A DNA stretch of 64,000 nucleotides. Source: an uncultured Salinicoccus sp. Lineage in GTDB: Bacteria > Bacillota > Bacilli > Staphylococcales > Salinicoccaceae. Positions 18,850-27,199 of this stretch are shown piece by piece. The position numbers and the translations under genes were made by a program. The DNA lies in contig CANLWV010000005.1 in the NCBI GenBank assembly GCA_947494965.1, positions 124,001 to 188,000 on the forward strand, read 5' to 3'. Below the pieces are notes generated by a model. It did no database searches. It was given only the letters and a program-made list of their open reading frames with translations, and had not been told where the DNA came from. Positions within the stretch are counted from its first letter, which is position 1. Each line of letters begins with the position of its first letter.

Positions 18850-19107
18850 TCAGCAGCAGCGGATACCGGTCAAGGGCGACTTGTCCATTCCCATGCGGAG
18901 ATGCCAGTCGTGGAAGTCCTCGATGATGTGCGGGTACAGTTCCAAGGTGTAGTAGTAGACCGGATTCGGTATGCCGATCATCTCGGAGTAGAGGAGCAGC
19001 AGGAAGAGGTCATCCTGGTCCCTCAGCTCCCTGGCCACTTCCGTCCGGTGCGGCATTTCGAGCACTTCCTCGTAGTACCGGATCAGCTTCTTGATATGGT
19101 CGAGCAT
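18850..19107 (-). CDS. Small protein ending in Cys-Cys (cory-CC-star type)
   Basis: An 85-aa protein whose only two cysteines are its last two residues (IRCC then stop). It starts with an amphipathic helix containing RYYEEVLEMPHR and has a Tyr-rich middle (PVYYYTLELYPH) and a DWHLRMG segment. I match it, from memory of the name and its ArsA neighbour, to the cory-CC-star family, which accompanies ArsA-like ATPases in Firmicutes; the function is unknown. The strong AAGGAGG ribosome binding site overlaps the stop region of an upstream small ORF. The terminal Cys pair could bind metal or form a disulfide or thiol hand-off, possibly serving the cysteine-free ATPase encoded next. Confidence 0.7.
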   Translation of the reverse strand: MLDHIKKLIRYYEEVLEMPHRTEVARELRDQDDLFLLLLYSEMIGIPNPVYYYTLELYPHIIEDFHDWHLRMGMDKSPLTGIRCC

Positions 19108-19120
19108 AGGTCATCCCTCC

Positions 19121-19267
19121 TTACTCGTCATTGCGGTGCTGTGCAAGTTCATTATCGAACTTGCCGGTAAGTGCCTGGATGGACGTAATGACGATCCAGA
19201 TGGCGAAGAAAATACACCAAATAAAACCCCAAATCTACTGCCATAGATTGGAGGTTCTGTGTTTCAT
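19121..19267 (-). pseudogene. Small single-TM protein gene interrupted by one amber codon
   Basis: From ATG 19267, preceded by an excellent TAGGAGG at 6-base spacing, the frame reads 10 codons (MKHRTSNLWQ), a TAG, then 37 codons of clean sequence: a TM helix (IWGFIWCIFFAIWIVITSI) and a charged tail ending HRNDE, with TAA 13 bases before the next gene. A TGG (Trp) in place of TAG would give one intact 48-aa membrane protein. The TAG lies inside a hairpin matching the Fst-type terminator at 56611-56630. Either this is a nonsense mutation in the first gene of a three-gene operon, or an RNA element has replaced the 5' end of the gene. Confidence 0.55.
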
Positions 19268-19298
19268 GTACAGCCTCCTATTTATTACTTGTATTATA
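19227..19298 (-). ncRNA. Antitoxin-RNA-like relic (promoter plus hairpin)
   Basis: On the minus strand a TATAAT (19293-19298) is followed by sequence aligning with the Fst-type antitoxin RNA at 56562-56645: shared AAGTAAT, ACATGA and a 20-base identity (19232-19251) inside an 11-bp stem with one mismatch and a TGGCAG loop, then TTTTATTT. The toxin-pairing repeat is not conserved and no convergent toxin ORF exists here. The -35 is poor. It may be an orphan antisense RNA, or a leader hairpin of the ArsA-like operon. Confidence 0.4.
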
Positions 19299-19366
19299 AC
19301 ATCATTATCTTTGGAAATACGGTGTGGGTAGAAGGAGGTGGGCTCCGCCAGTAGTGACAGAGGGAC

Positions 19367-19837
19367 TCATCGGTATTTCATCAATAATTCCTTCGGGATA
19401 TGGCAATAGTCATCGGGGCATCTCTCCAGTCGATCCTGGTGCTCGTCTGCACTTCTTACATAGTGTGTAAGGGGAAGGACTTCGACGGCGATTTTCGCGT
19501 GATCCTCCCTCTGCTGTATGAAAGCTTCCGCTTCTTCCAGATGCATCGGGTCTTCGCTATATAATCCAGTTCGGTATTTTCTGCCGACATCTTCCCCCTG
19601 GCGGTCGATACTATATGGATTGATGATTTCAAACAGATGGCCCATCAATCGATCGATGGAGGTGACGGTCGGATTGAATTCGGTCTTTACACACTCGGCA
19701 TAGCCGTCATACACGCCTTCGAGCGTGTCACTGGTGCCGTTTGCCCTACCAGCTTCTGTAGATATGACACCAGGCAGGGTCTTGATGAAGGCCTGGACGC
19801 CCCATAGGCATCCGCCGGCCAAGTATACGGTTTCCAT
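19367..19837 (-). CDS. msrA: Peptide-methionine (S)-S-oxide reductase
   Basis: A 156-aa MsrA, a cytoplasmic repair enzyme reducing methionine-S-sulfoxide in proteins. The catalytic Cys is in GGCLWG, where most family members have GCFW; the F-to-L change is conservative and seen in short staphylococcal-type forms as far as I recall. EAGRANG, the GYAECV segment and FNP, and the C-terminal CPDDYCHIPKELL (possible resolving Cys) fit the family. AAGGAG lies before the ATG. MsrB is not adjacent. A broken gene lies immediately upstream on the same strand. Confidence 0.9.
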   Translation of the reverse strand: METVYLAGGCLWGVQAFIKTLPGVISTEAGRANGTSDTLEGVYDGYAECVKTEFNPTVTSIDRLMGHLFEIINPYSIDRQGEDVGRKYRTGLYSEDPMHLEEAEAFIQQREDHAKIAVEVLPLTHYVRSADEHQDRLERCPDDYCHIPKELLMKYR

Positions 19838-19851
19838 ATAAGCTGCTCCTT

Positions 19852-20209
19852 TCAGTCACTTGAATACTTTTCTCGGAAACTCCAGGATGAGTGGGCTGCC
19901 GAGTTGAAATAGACGCTCAACGCCCTCTCACCACTCTGATTGCGCCGCAGATAATGTCGGTGCTCCCTGAGGTGGGAGATGTGCTCCAGCTTATACCGCT
20001 CGACCCCTGGTTGTAGCCATGCACCATCTTCTCGAGCTGGTCGAGGGTGATGATGGGTTTGAAGTCCGCAATGCACTGGTCATATATGGACTTCGGCTTT
20101 CCCCTAGGAAAGCCTCCTCGAAATTTTCAGGGTCGATTTTGCGGTTGTAACGATTATTACTCACATGCCCATCCATTTTGTCATTGGTTTCACGTTTCCA
20201 TATTATCAT
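19852..20209 (-). pseudogene. Frameshifted gene of unknown family
   Basis: Protein-like sequence continues through three frames: start MIIWKRETNDKMDGHVSNNR, a middle piece (IYDQCIADFKPIITLDQLEK) in a second frame, and a C-terminal part (VERYKLEHISHLREHRHYLR to FREKYSSD, stop at 19852-19854) in a third. At least two frameshifts separate them. I do not recognise the family. It ends 15 bases before msrA on the same strand and may once have been in its operon. Confidence 0.35.
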
Positions 20210-20301
20210 TGTCGGGAAGAGGAGGGTAATAATAGCTATTGTTTACAAAAAGTAATATGCGATGATTATACTTTTTTTAGTTTATTGGGAGGAGTGTAAT
20301 T

Positions 20302-21708
20302 ATGAGTCCGGAACATATTGGATTTGCACTGCTTTGTCTGGGGATTTTCCTCCTGATCGGAAAATGGATCCGGATGCGCGTGGAATTGATGCAGAATCTT
20401 TTCCTCCCGGCGTCCGTCATCGGAGGATTCGTGGCATTGTTTTTAGGTCCGGGAGTACTCGGACGGATTGCTGGGAACTTTGTCGGGGAAGACTCGTTCT
20501 GGACAACAGGAATATTGACGGAAGAAATTATGGAAGTCTGGTCGTCACTTCCGGGTCTCATGATCAACGTCGTGTTTGCGACGCTGTTCATCGGTACGGT
20601 TTTACCGAATGTGAAGCGGATATGGAATGTGGGTGGACCACAATTGGCCTTCGGCTGGTCTCTTGGCTGGGGGCAGTACGTCATTGGTCTACTGCTGACA
20701 GTTCTGGTGCTGGTGCCGTTTTATGACATCCCGCCGTTTATCGGTGCGCTTGTTGAAATCGGTTTTGAGGGCGGCCACGGTACGGCAGCCGGTTTACAGG
20801 AAACGTTTGCAGAGCTTGGGTTCCCTGAGGCCTATGATCTCGCTGTCGGCATGGCCACCGTCGGTATCCTGAGCGGGGTGATCTTCGGTATCATCCTGAT
20901 CAACTGGGGGGTCCGCCGGAACAAGACGAAAATCATCAGCGATGTAAAAGGAATGTCAGCTACGAAGAAAGCGGGCATCGTCGAAGAGGAAGACCGTGGT
21001 TCCGGTCCTGAAAAGACGGTACGCGCCGAATCCATTGAAACACTTACTTTCCATTTTGCCATAGTGGGCCTTGCCATCTTTATCGGCTATCTTCTGCTAG
21101 AAGGTCTCAAATGGCTGGAAGCTGTCTCATTCGGCTCGGACTTCATGACATACGTCCCACTGTTCCCATTGGCGATGTTTGGGGGACTGGCGGTCCAATT
21201 CTTTGTGGACAAATACGATACAGCCCGCCTCGTAGACAGGCAAATGATTACGACTATACAAGGATTTGCCCTTGATATCCTCATCACCAGTGCGATTGCG
21301 ACCGTTTCCTTGGCGGTACTGAGTGAATATCTGGTGCCGTTCCTACTCTTGGCATTAGCCGGCATCGTATGGAACGTCTTCGGATTCTTTGTATTCGGTC
21401 CAAGGATGATTCCGGACTACTGGTTGGAGCGTGCCATCGGGGACTTCGGCCAGTCGACCGGGGTGACAGCCACCGGCCTGATGCTGATCCGTGTGGCCGA
21501 CCCCGAGACGGAATCGCCTGCACTTGAAGGTTTCGGCTACAAGCAGCTGGTCTTCGAACCGTTTCTTGGCGGCGGGCTCGTTACTGCATTATCCGCACCG
21601 CTCATCTTCCAGTTCGGCCCGATACCGTTCCTGATATTCGCCTCGGCCATGCTGCTGATCGGATTGCTTATGGGTCTGCTTTATTTCGGGAAGAAAAGGG
21701 CGGAATAA
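20302..21708 (+). CDS. Sodium/glutamate symporter family protein
   Basis: A 468-aa integral membrane protein with about 11-12 hydrophobic segments, in two halves, of the ESS (GltS) family of Na+-coupled glutamate carriers. Recognisable features are the LMQNLFLPASVIGGF segment near the N-terminus, the GGHGTAAG loop of the first half and the FGQSTGVTATGL loop in the second half; these paired glycine-rich loops are the family's transport signature. A hydrophilic linker (about 205-240) separates the halves. Longer than E. coli GltS (about 400 aa). GGGAGGAG precedes the ATG; promoter TTTACA (20241-20246), 17 bases, ATTATA. Terminates at a strong palindrome. Glutamate is the likely but unproven substrate. 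Confidence 0.85.
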   Translation: MSPEHIGFALLCLGIFLLIGKWIRMRVELMQNLFLPASVIGGFVALFLGPGVLGRIAGNFVGEDSFWTTGILTEEIMEVWSSLPGLMINVVFATLFIGTVLPNVKRIWNVGGPQLAFGWSLGWGQYVIGLLLTVLVLVPFYDIPPFIGALVEIGFEGGHGTAAGLQETFAELGFPEAYDLAVGMATVGILSGVIFGIILINWGVRRNKTKIISDVKGMSATKKAGIVEEEDRGSGPEKTVRAESIETLTFHFAIVGLAIFIGYLLLEGLKWLEAVSFGSDFMTYVPLFPLAMFGGLAVQFFVDKYDTARLVDRQMITTIQGFALDILITSAIATVSLAVLSEYLVPFLLLALAGIVWNVFGFFVFGPRMIPDYWLERAIGDFGQSTGVTATGLMLIRVADPETESPALEGFGYKQLVFEPFLGGGLVTALSAPLIFQFGPIPFLIFASAMLLIGLLMGLLYFGKKRAE

Positions 21709-21762
21709 TCGCTCCAGGATTTCGGAACAATCATTGCTTATGAACAAATATTAGATAAAACC

Positions 21763-21814
21763 ATTGCACAATAAAACCGCTGATCTATTTAGATCAGCGG
21801 TTTTATTGTGCAAT
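21763..21814. terminator. Perfect 24-bp bidirectional terminator
   Basis: Arms 21763-21786 and 21791-21814 are exact complements with an ATTT loop; the inner core is CCGCTGATCT. It separates the convergent symporter and M24 peptidase genes. Confidence 0.9.
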
Positions 21815-21872
21815 TTATGGTCCGTGTTGAAGCTTATTTCTTTCTTGGTGCGGGGAACCAAAATCTTGAGCT

Positions 21873-22982
21873 TCAGATCTGTATCGTCTGCAGTTCCGTC
21901 GGGAAAGTGGTGAGGACTTCCGCTTCTCCCGATTCGTTGATGTACACTTCTTCCTCTATGCGGACACCGCCGTAGCCTGGGATGTAGATGCCGGGCTCGA
22001 CGGTGAACAGCATGCCGGGTTTGGCGACATCTTCGTTCAAGTGATGGATGGACGGCGCTTCATGGACTTCGATGCCGAGGCCGTGTCCAACGCGGTTATT
22101 GAAGTATTCGCCGTAGCCGTGGGACTCGATGACGCTGCGCGCTGCGATGTCGAATTCCTTGAGTGGTACGCCAGCTTTGACGGCGTCGACACCGGCTTCT
22201 GTGGCAGCTTTGACGATATTGTAGATATCATTCTGTTTGTCGGTCGCTTCACCGATGATGAAGGTGCGTGTGATGTCCGAGCAGTAGCGGTCATGGGTGA
22301 TGACACCGAAATCGATGAGCAGGAAATCACCGTTTTCGAGCGTTCTGTCACCCGGGGTACCGTGCGGCAGTGCGGCCTTTTCGCCGGCCAGGACCATGGT
22401 GGAGAATGATGGGCCGGCGGCGCCATGGACTTTCATCAAGTATTCGAATTGGGCGACAAGCTGGGCTTCGGTCATGCCGGCCTTGATGGTCTTGAGGCCT
22501 TCTTTGAGCACGGTTTCAATGATGCGCACCGCTTCTTTCATGCCGTCGACATCCTCACGGCTCTTGAATGTCCGCTGCAGGTTCAGTGCTTCCTGGATAT
22601 CGGTGAAGCGTGCTTCGGGGAAGACACTTTTCAGTCCATTGTGATGGGCGACAGTGACGACATTCATTTCGATCCCCATTGTCTTCACTTCGCTCTTGAT
22701 GGTGGCTTTTATGAGGGCGAATGGATCTTCCTCATCGGAAATCGGGATGATGTGGTCGGCATCCGCAACTTCCGCTGCATCCTTATCGAGTGCCGGAAGG
22801 AAAAGGTGTGTCTCTTTACTTTCTACATCGATGAAAAGCGACATGTAGCGCTCGTGGGGGTCGGCAAAGAAGCCGGTCATATAATAGATGTTTGACGGAT
22901 CGGTGATGAGTGCAGCATCAACCGCCTGCTCTTTAAGATTGGAAATCAGTGCATCTTTTCTGGATGTGTAATCGATGGTCAT
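21873..22982 (-). CDS. M24-family Xaa-Pro peptidase
   Basis: A 369-aa cytoplasmic metallopeptidase. The N-terminal creatinase-like domain (about 1-130) includes DPSNIYYMTGF; the C-terminal pita-bread catalytic domain carries the dimetal ligands: LLIDFG (first Asp), DRYCSDITRTF (second Asp), NRVGHGLG (His), TVEPGIY (Glu) and GVRIEEE (Glu). This matches PepQ/YqhT-type dipeptidases or aminopeptidases, which release N-terminal residues before proline. GGAGG precedes the ATG. It is divergent from the proline racemase-family gene, so the two may both serve proline peptide and proline use, though no shared operator was recognised. Confidence 0.9.
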   Translation of the reverse strand: MTIDYTSRKDALISNLKEQAVDAALITDPSNIYYMTGFFADPHERYMSLFIDVESKETHLFLPALDKDAAEVADADHIIPISDEEDPFALIKATIKSEVKTMGIEMNVVTVAHHNGLKSVFPEARFTDIQEALNLQRTFKSREDVDGMKEAVRIIETVLKEGLKTIKAGMTEAQLVAQFEYLMKVHGAAGPSFSTMVLAGEKAALPHGTPGDRTLENGDFLLIDFGVITHDRYCSDITRTFIIGEATDKQNDIYNIVKAATEAGVDAVKAGVPLKEFDIAARSVIESHGYGEYFNNRVGHGLGIEVHEAPSIHHLNEDVAKPGMLFTVEPGIYIPGYGGVRIEEEVYINESGEAEVLTTFPTELQTIQI

Positions 22983-23105
22983 AGTAGTAGTCCTCCAAAA
23001 TTTTGATTCTTTCCAGTATATCGAAAAGCGGACAATGCGTCTAACTGGAAAATAGTGGCACGGAAATTTCTTTATATTCTAAAACAAGAAAAGGGAGGGA
23101 ATGAA

Positions 23106-24101
23106 GTGAATTACAAAAGAATGATCAAAACCATCGACATGCAAGTGGCAGGAGAGCCGCTTCGGATCATCATGAGCGGGTTGCCAACCATTAAAGGAGA
23201 GACACAGCTGGAACGCCGTGCCTACTGCATCGAGCACCTGGACGGTATCCGAAATTTTTTGATGAATGAACCAAGGGGGCATGAAGGGATGTACGGCTGC
23301 ATCATTACACCGCCGGCTGAGGAGGGGTCTGACTTCGGCGTGCTATTCATGCATAACGAAGGATGGAGCACGATGTGCGGGCACGGCATCATTGCGGTCG
23401 TCACTGTGATGATCGAGACGGGCGCCTGCGGGGACAATTCCGATAAGAGAAGGTTTGTGATAGACAGCCCGGCAGGAAAAGTCATTGCCCAGGCGCAATA
23501 TGACGTGGATGAAGAACTTTTGGTTACATTTGAAAACGTCCCTTCATTCGTCTATCTGGAAAACATCACTTTGGAGGTTGAAGGGAAGCAGCTGAATGCC
23601 GATGTGGTTTTTGGCGGCGCGTTTTATGTGTTTCTTAACAATCGACTTCTGAATTTGCCACAAAAACATGAACATCTGGCTGAGTTCAAGGAGTGGGGCG
23701 CCGTGATCAAAGCGGCGGTCGAGAAGCAATACACCATCCGACACCCACTTGAAGCAGGCTTGAATGGCATCTATGGCGTCATATTTTCGGAGGAGTCGAA
23801 AGAAGGCACATGGCAGAACATCACAATCTTTGCAGATAGACAGATCGACCGGTCCCCGTGTGGTACGGGCACGAGTGCGAAAGCCGCCCAACTCTTTAGT
23901 GATTCAACCATCGGGGTAGGGGGCGCATTCATGAACCGGAGCATTACCGGCGGGATTTTCAAAGGAGAGGTGACCACTGAAACGGAAGTGGGCGAGTACG
24001 AAGCGGTCATTGCGAAAGTGTCCGGAAGGGCCAATATAACTGGCTTCCACACTTTTGTATTGGAACCGTCAGACGGGGTGCCTGAAGGGTTTCTGTTATA
24101 G
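23106..24101 (+). CDS. Proline racemase / 4-hydroxyproline epimerase family protein
   Basis: A 331-aa enzyme of the proline racemase superfamily. Both catalytic positions are cysteines: MCGHG and SPCGTGTS. This argues for a two-base racemase or 2-epimerase (proline or 4-hydroxyproline) and against trans-3-hydroxyproline dehydratase, which has Ser/Thr at one site. I chose GTG 23106 because GGGAGGG lies 6 bases upstream and the resulting N-terminus (NYKRMIKTIDMQVAGEP) matches the family; the longer frame would add 17 unlikely residues. Monocistronic. Substrate choice between proline and hydroxyproline cannot be settled from the motifs alone. Confidence 0.87.
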   Translation: MNYKRMIKTIDMQVAGEPLRIIMSGLPTIKGETQLERRAYCIEHLDGIRNFLMNEPRGHEGMYGCIITPPAEEGSDFGVLFMHNEGWSTMCGHGIIAVVTVMIETGACGDNSDKRRFVIDSPAGKVIAQAQYDVDEELLVTFENVPSFVYLENITLEVEGKQLNADVVFGGAFYVFLNNRLLNLPQKHEHLAEFKEWGAVIKAAVEKQYTIRHPLEAGLNGIYGVIFSEESKEGTWQNITIFADRQIDRSPCGTGTSAKAAQLFSDSTIGVGGAFMNRSITGGIFKGEVTTETEVGEYEAVIAKVSGRANITGFHTFVLEPSDGVPEGFLL

Positions 24102-24158
24102 CTTGGTGAGAGATCGGCTCACGCAACAAAATAATCAGTAGTCATTGAAGTATAAAAA

Positions 24159-24190
24159 TGAACCCCCATTCCATCTGGAAAGGAGGTTCA
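24159..24190. terminator. Hairpin between convergent genes
   Basis: TGAACC...TTCC and GGAA...GGTTCA arms with two mismatches around an ATCT loop, lying between the racemase-family and aldo/keto reductase genes. Weak U-runs. Confidence 0.5.
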
Positions 24191-24240
24191 ATGAGTTATC
24201 TGCAAGGTGCCAGCACCTTACATCATGATGCTTCAGAAGT

Positions 24241-25089
24241 TTAGAGGTCCATTTCATCGGGTGTCATGCCGGAGAATCCGACGGTGTCCATTCCGTCCAT
24301 CTGATCCATGTCTGCTTCACTGATTTCAAAGTCGAAGAGATGTGTGTTTTCTTCGATGCGTGAAGGGGTTACGGATTTCGGCAGTGGCAGGATGCCGTTC
24401 TGCATGACATATCGGATGCACAGTTGTGCTACGGATTTATCATATTTCCCGGCGATTTTTTTGAGGTCTTCGTTTTCAAGCAGGCGGCCGGATCCGATCG
24501 GGCTCCATGCTTCGACCAGAATGTCGTGCTGCTTGCAGTAGGCGACGGTATCATCCTGCGTGTACCCTGGATGATATTCGATCTGGTTGACCATTGGTTT
24601 GATTTCCGTGTTGACGAGCGCTTCCAGGTGGTGTGGCATGAAGTTGGAGACGCCGATGGCTTTGATCTTGCCTTCTTTATAGAGCTCGGTCATCGCTTTC
24701 CACGTATCGAGGTTAATGGTTTCCCAGTCGTCAGACTGTTTCTTGTTTGCTGGCCAGTGGATGAGGTAGAGGTCAAGGTAATCCGTACCGAGTGCTTTCA
24801 GAGTGCTGTCGAAAGCGGCTTTCGTCGTCTCATAGCCCCGTTCGGAATTCCATAGCTTGCTGGTGATGAACAGATCTTTACGGTCCACCCCGGATTCCCT
24901 GATTGCCTGGCCGACGCTGCCTTCATTTTTATATGCAGCTGCCGTATCGATGTGGCGGTAGCCGGATTCGATCGCCTTCTTGACGGCGTTGACCGCAGTT
25001 TCCCCGTCTGGTGTCTGCCATGTGCCGAAGCCGACGCCCGGAATCTCGGTGCCGTTGTGCAATTTGAATGTATCTGTCAATGTCTTCAT
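24241..25089 (-). CDS. Aldo/keto reductase
   Basis: A 282-aa NADPH-dependent (beta/alpha)8 oxidoreductase reducing aldehydes or ketones. The catalytic tetrad is visible: Asp and Tyr in HIDTAAAYKNE, Lys in ITSKLWN and His in YLIHWP. The cofactor region near the C-terminus reads LPKSVTPSRIEEN. Length and order match the AKR5-like 2,5-diketogluconate reductase/YvgN/YtbE group of bacilli, which act on methylglyoxal and related carbonyls. No operon partners. The natural substrate is not predictable. Confidence 0.92.
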   Translation of the reverse strand: MKTLTDTFKLHNGTEIPGVGFGTWQTPDGETAVNAVKKAIESGYRHIDTAAAYKNEGSVGQAIRESGVDRKDLFITSKLWNSERGYETTKAAFDSTLKALGTDYLDLYLIHWPANKKQSDDWETINLDTWKAMTELYKEGKIKAIGVSNFMPHHLEALVNTEIKPMVNQIEYHPGYTQDDTVAYCKQHDILVEAWSPIGSGRLLENEDLKKIAGKYDKSVAQLCIRYVMQNGILPLPKSVTPSRIEENTHLFDFEISEADMDQMDGMDTVGFSGMTPDEMDL

Positions 25090-25234
25090 CTGTCTATCCC
25101 TCGCATTTCCTCTGTTTATTTAATACAGCCCCCATTTTATCACGCATGTAAATCGAGCGTTAATGATGTGCACGCTGTGCCAGGTCATGGGCGCAAAAAT
25201 GGTATGATTGGGGAAAAGAGGGAGGCAGAATCTT

Positions 25235-25672
25235 ATGGAACTGTATCATTTTGAAGAAGAGATGTCGGGCACACCGGAGGAATTGTTCACCATAGTCAAT
25301 GATGATGAGGAATTGAAGTCGTGGAGCCCGATCTTTGAAGGCAACGACTATCTGACTGAGGCAGAACGGGGAGTCGGCGCCCGCTTCATCACAAAGTTGA
25401 AGGTGCTGAACCGTACATACCGCTTCCGGTCTGAGATTACGGAATATGAAAAGAACCAGCATGTTGAAGTGAAGACCGTGCTCAAGCAGGGTGTGATTGT
25501 TTCAACCTTCAATTTGGAGCCAGCTGCTGCACGCACGACGAATGTGCACGTGACGAGCACATTCGATCCCGGAAAGCGTAAGTATGCGTTTATGCTTAAA
25601 GGGGTGAAGCCAATCATCAAGCAGGTGCTGGACCGGCAGATGAAGAAACTCGGCGGAATGGCAGGACGTTGA
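25235..25672 (+). CDS. SRPBCC-family protein
   Basis: A 145-aa protein with the helix-grip layout of START/Bet v1-like polyketide cyclase/SRPBCC proteins: an N-terminal strand and helix (SGTPEELFTIVNDDEELKSW), an alternating strand core (RTYRFRSEITEY) and a long C-terminal helix rich in Lys (LKGVKPIIKQVLDRQMKKL). Such proteins bind hydrophobic ligands; no catalytic signature is evident. I start at ATG 25235 behind GGGAGG. Its 3' end meets the flavoprotein gene at a terminator. Confidence 0.75.
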   Translation: MELYHFEEEMSGTPEELFTIVNDDEELKSWSPIFEGNDYLTEAERGVGARFITKLKVLNRTYRFRSEITEYEKNQHVEVKTVLKQGVIVSTFNLEPAAARTTNVHVTSTFDPGKRKYAFMLKGVKPIIKQVLDRQMKKLGGMAGR

Positions 25673-25684
25673 CGGCATAAAAAA

Positions 25685-25715
25685 GAAGCGGATGACATTC
25701 ATCCGCTTCGGTAGT
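25685..25715 (-). terminator. Terminator of the second flavoprotein gene
   Basis: Read on the minus strand: GAAGCGGATGA, an ATG loop, TCATCCGCTTC, then six T. Perfect 11-bp stem, a few bases past the stop codon at 25719. Confidence 0.85.
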
Positions 25716-25718
25716 ACG

Positions 25719-27065
25719 CTACAACAATTCGAATTTGAGCATATCGATGACGCCGCTTGAAGGGCTTGGGAAGGCGAAAATCATGGCAGAGAGGTCCTGC
25801 GCCGTCACTTTCTGGTTGACTGCGAAAGTGAGGACGTTGACCAAGTCAGCTGCATCATTGCCGTATATTTCAGCGCCGACCAGACGTTTGTCCTGGTCGA
25901 TGATGATATCCATCTGGGCATCGGTTTCGTTCTTGTACTCAAACAACAGCCGTTTGCCGAACTCGACCGTTTTGACGGTGAGGGCGTCATCTTCCTCCGC
26001 TTCGGCAACTGTCGTGCCGATTGTGGCAAGGCGCGGCAGTGTATAGAGTACATTCGGGATGGCCGGGTATTTGAGCGGTTCCGTATTCATGCCGGTGATA
26101 TGCGCGGCAATGTATTCCGACTCGAATGTGGCGGTCGGCGTGAGTTTTGGAATCGTCTTGTCCAGCACATCGCCGCTTGCGTAGATGTTCGGTTGTGCGG
26201 TACGCAGGTAGCCGTCTGTCTGGATGCCGTTTTTCGTATATCTGACTCCGGCATTCTCAAGACCGAGCCCGGCGACGTTCGGTACGCGTCCGGTGGCATC
26301 GATGATGCAGTCGGTGGATAGTGTCATACCGGATTCGGTACGCAATGTATAGCGCCCGCCATCCTTCGAGATTTCGGCAGTATCTTCATTGTAGTGGAAA
26401 TGGACGCCTTCCGACTCGAGTTTTTTGGTGAGCATGCCGACATGCTTGCGGTTGAAGCCACGGAGCATTTCATCGGAATGGGTGATGATATGGACTTCCG
26501 CCCCCGTCTTGATGGCGATGGAGGCGAATTCTGCCGTGATGAAGCCACCCCCGATGAATGTGATGTGTTCCGGCATGGACTCCATATCCATGAAGTCACG
26601 GCTGTTGCTGGTGTATTCTTTGCCCGGTATGTCGAGTGCGTTGCTGTGCTGGCCGGTTGCGATGATGATTTTATCGGACGTGAACGTCTCTTCACCGACT
26701 GCGATGGTGTGGGCATCCTGCAGGGTGCCATGATTCATGTGGATGTCGATGCCCTGCTGTTCGAACATCTGCCTGAGGCCTTCTGACATCGGTGGGATGA
26801 CTTTTTTCTTGTAGTCCATCAATGAGGGCCAGTCGACTGTAGTGTCTTGGCTGAGGATGCCTTTATAGTGTCCGAGTTCTTCAAGCACTTCAAATGGTCC
26901 TTCGAGCAGGATCTTCGGGTTGCAGCCGAAGTTGGTGCAGGTGCCGGCGATGGTGTCCTCCTCGATGATGGCAACTTTCATGTCCGCTTGGACGAGCGCC
27001 ATTGCAGCGTGCCATGCAGCATGTCCGCTGCCGATGAATGCGACGTCATAATCATATCGTGTCAT
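25719..27065 (-). CDS. Dihydrolipoamide dehydrogenase/mercuric reductase-like flavoprotein
   Basis: A 448-aa class I disulfide oxidoreductase. N-terminal FAD motif GSGHAAWHAA, redox-active C-x4-C in GTCTNFGCNPK, NAD(P) motif GGGFITAEFA, second FAD motif YASGDVL and C-terminal dimerisation domain ending FAFPSPSSGV. As in the paralogue at 3228-4577, the C-terminal His-Glu pair of Lpd is missing, so this is not the pyruvate dehydrogenase E3. I use ATG 27065, preceded by TGGAGGT; 23 extra in-frame residues upstream are not family-like. Divergent from the rRNA methyltransferase-like gene with a palindrome between them. Confidence 0.85.
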   Translation of the reverse strand: MTRYDYDVAFIGSGHAAWHAAMALVQADMKVAIIEEDTIAGTCTNFGCNPKILLEGPFEVLEELGHYKGILSQDTTVDWPSLMDYKKKVIPPMSEGLRQMFEQQGIDIHMNHGTLQDAHTIAVGEETFTSDKIIIATGQHSNALDIPGKEYTSNSRDFMDMESMPEHITFIGGGFITAEFASIAIKTGAEVHIITHSDEMLRGFNRKHVGMLTKKLESEGVHFHYNEDTAEISKDGGRYTLRTESGMTLSTDCIIDATGRVPNVAGLGLENAGVRYTKNGIQTDGYLRTAQPNIYASGDVLDKTIPKLTPTATFESEYIAAHITGMNTEPLKYPAIPNVLYTLPRLATIGTTVAEAEEDDALTVKTVEFGKRLLFEYKNETDAQMDIIIDQDKRLVGAEIYGNDAADLVNVLTFAVNQKVTAQDLSAMIFAFPSPSSGVIDMLKFELL

Positions 27066-27182
27066 AGTATCATTACCTCCATAGGTTTGAATCTGGTCTG
27101 TCTGTAGTGCGCGCAGTGTGCCGTTATCCGTCATGGTCGATCAACCTAAACATTAAATAAGCGCCTGCATGATTACAAATGA

Positions 27183-27199
27183 TGTGACTTGAAGTCACA
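27183..27199. promoter_or_regulatory. Palindromic operator candidate in a divergent promoter region
   Basis: TGTGACTT-G-AAGTCACA is a perfect 8-bp inverted repeat about a single base, extended by partly matching AATGA/TCATT flanks. It sits just upstream of a promoter on the + strand (TTGCAC 27205-27210, 17 bases, TACTAT 27228-27233) and 118 bases upstream of the leftward flavoprotein start. No regulator gene is adjacent. Confidence 0.4.

Noticed and set aside
19131-19331. + strand frame as a possible toxin facing the antitoxin-like relic
   Set aside because: The 66-codon product lacks the Fst core and a ribosome binding site.
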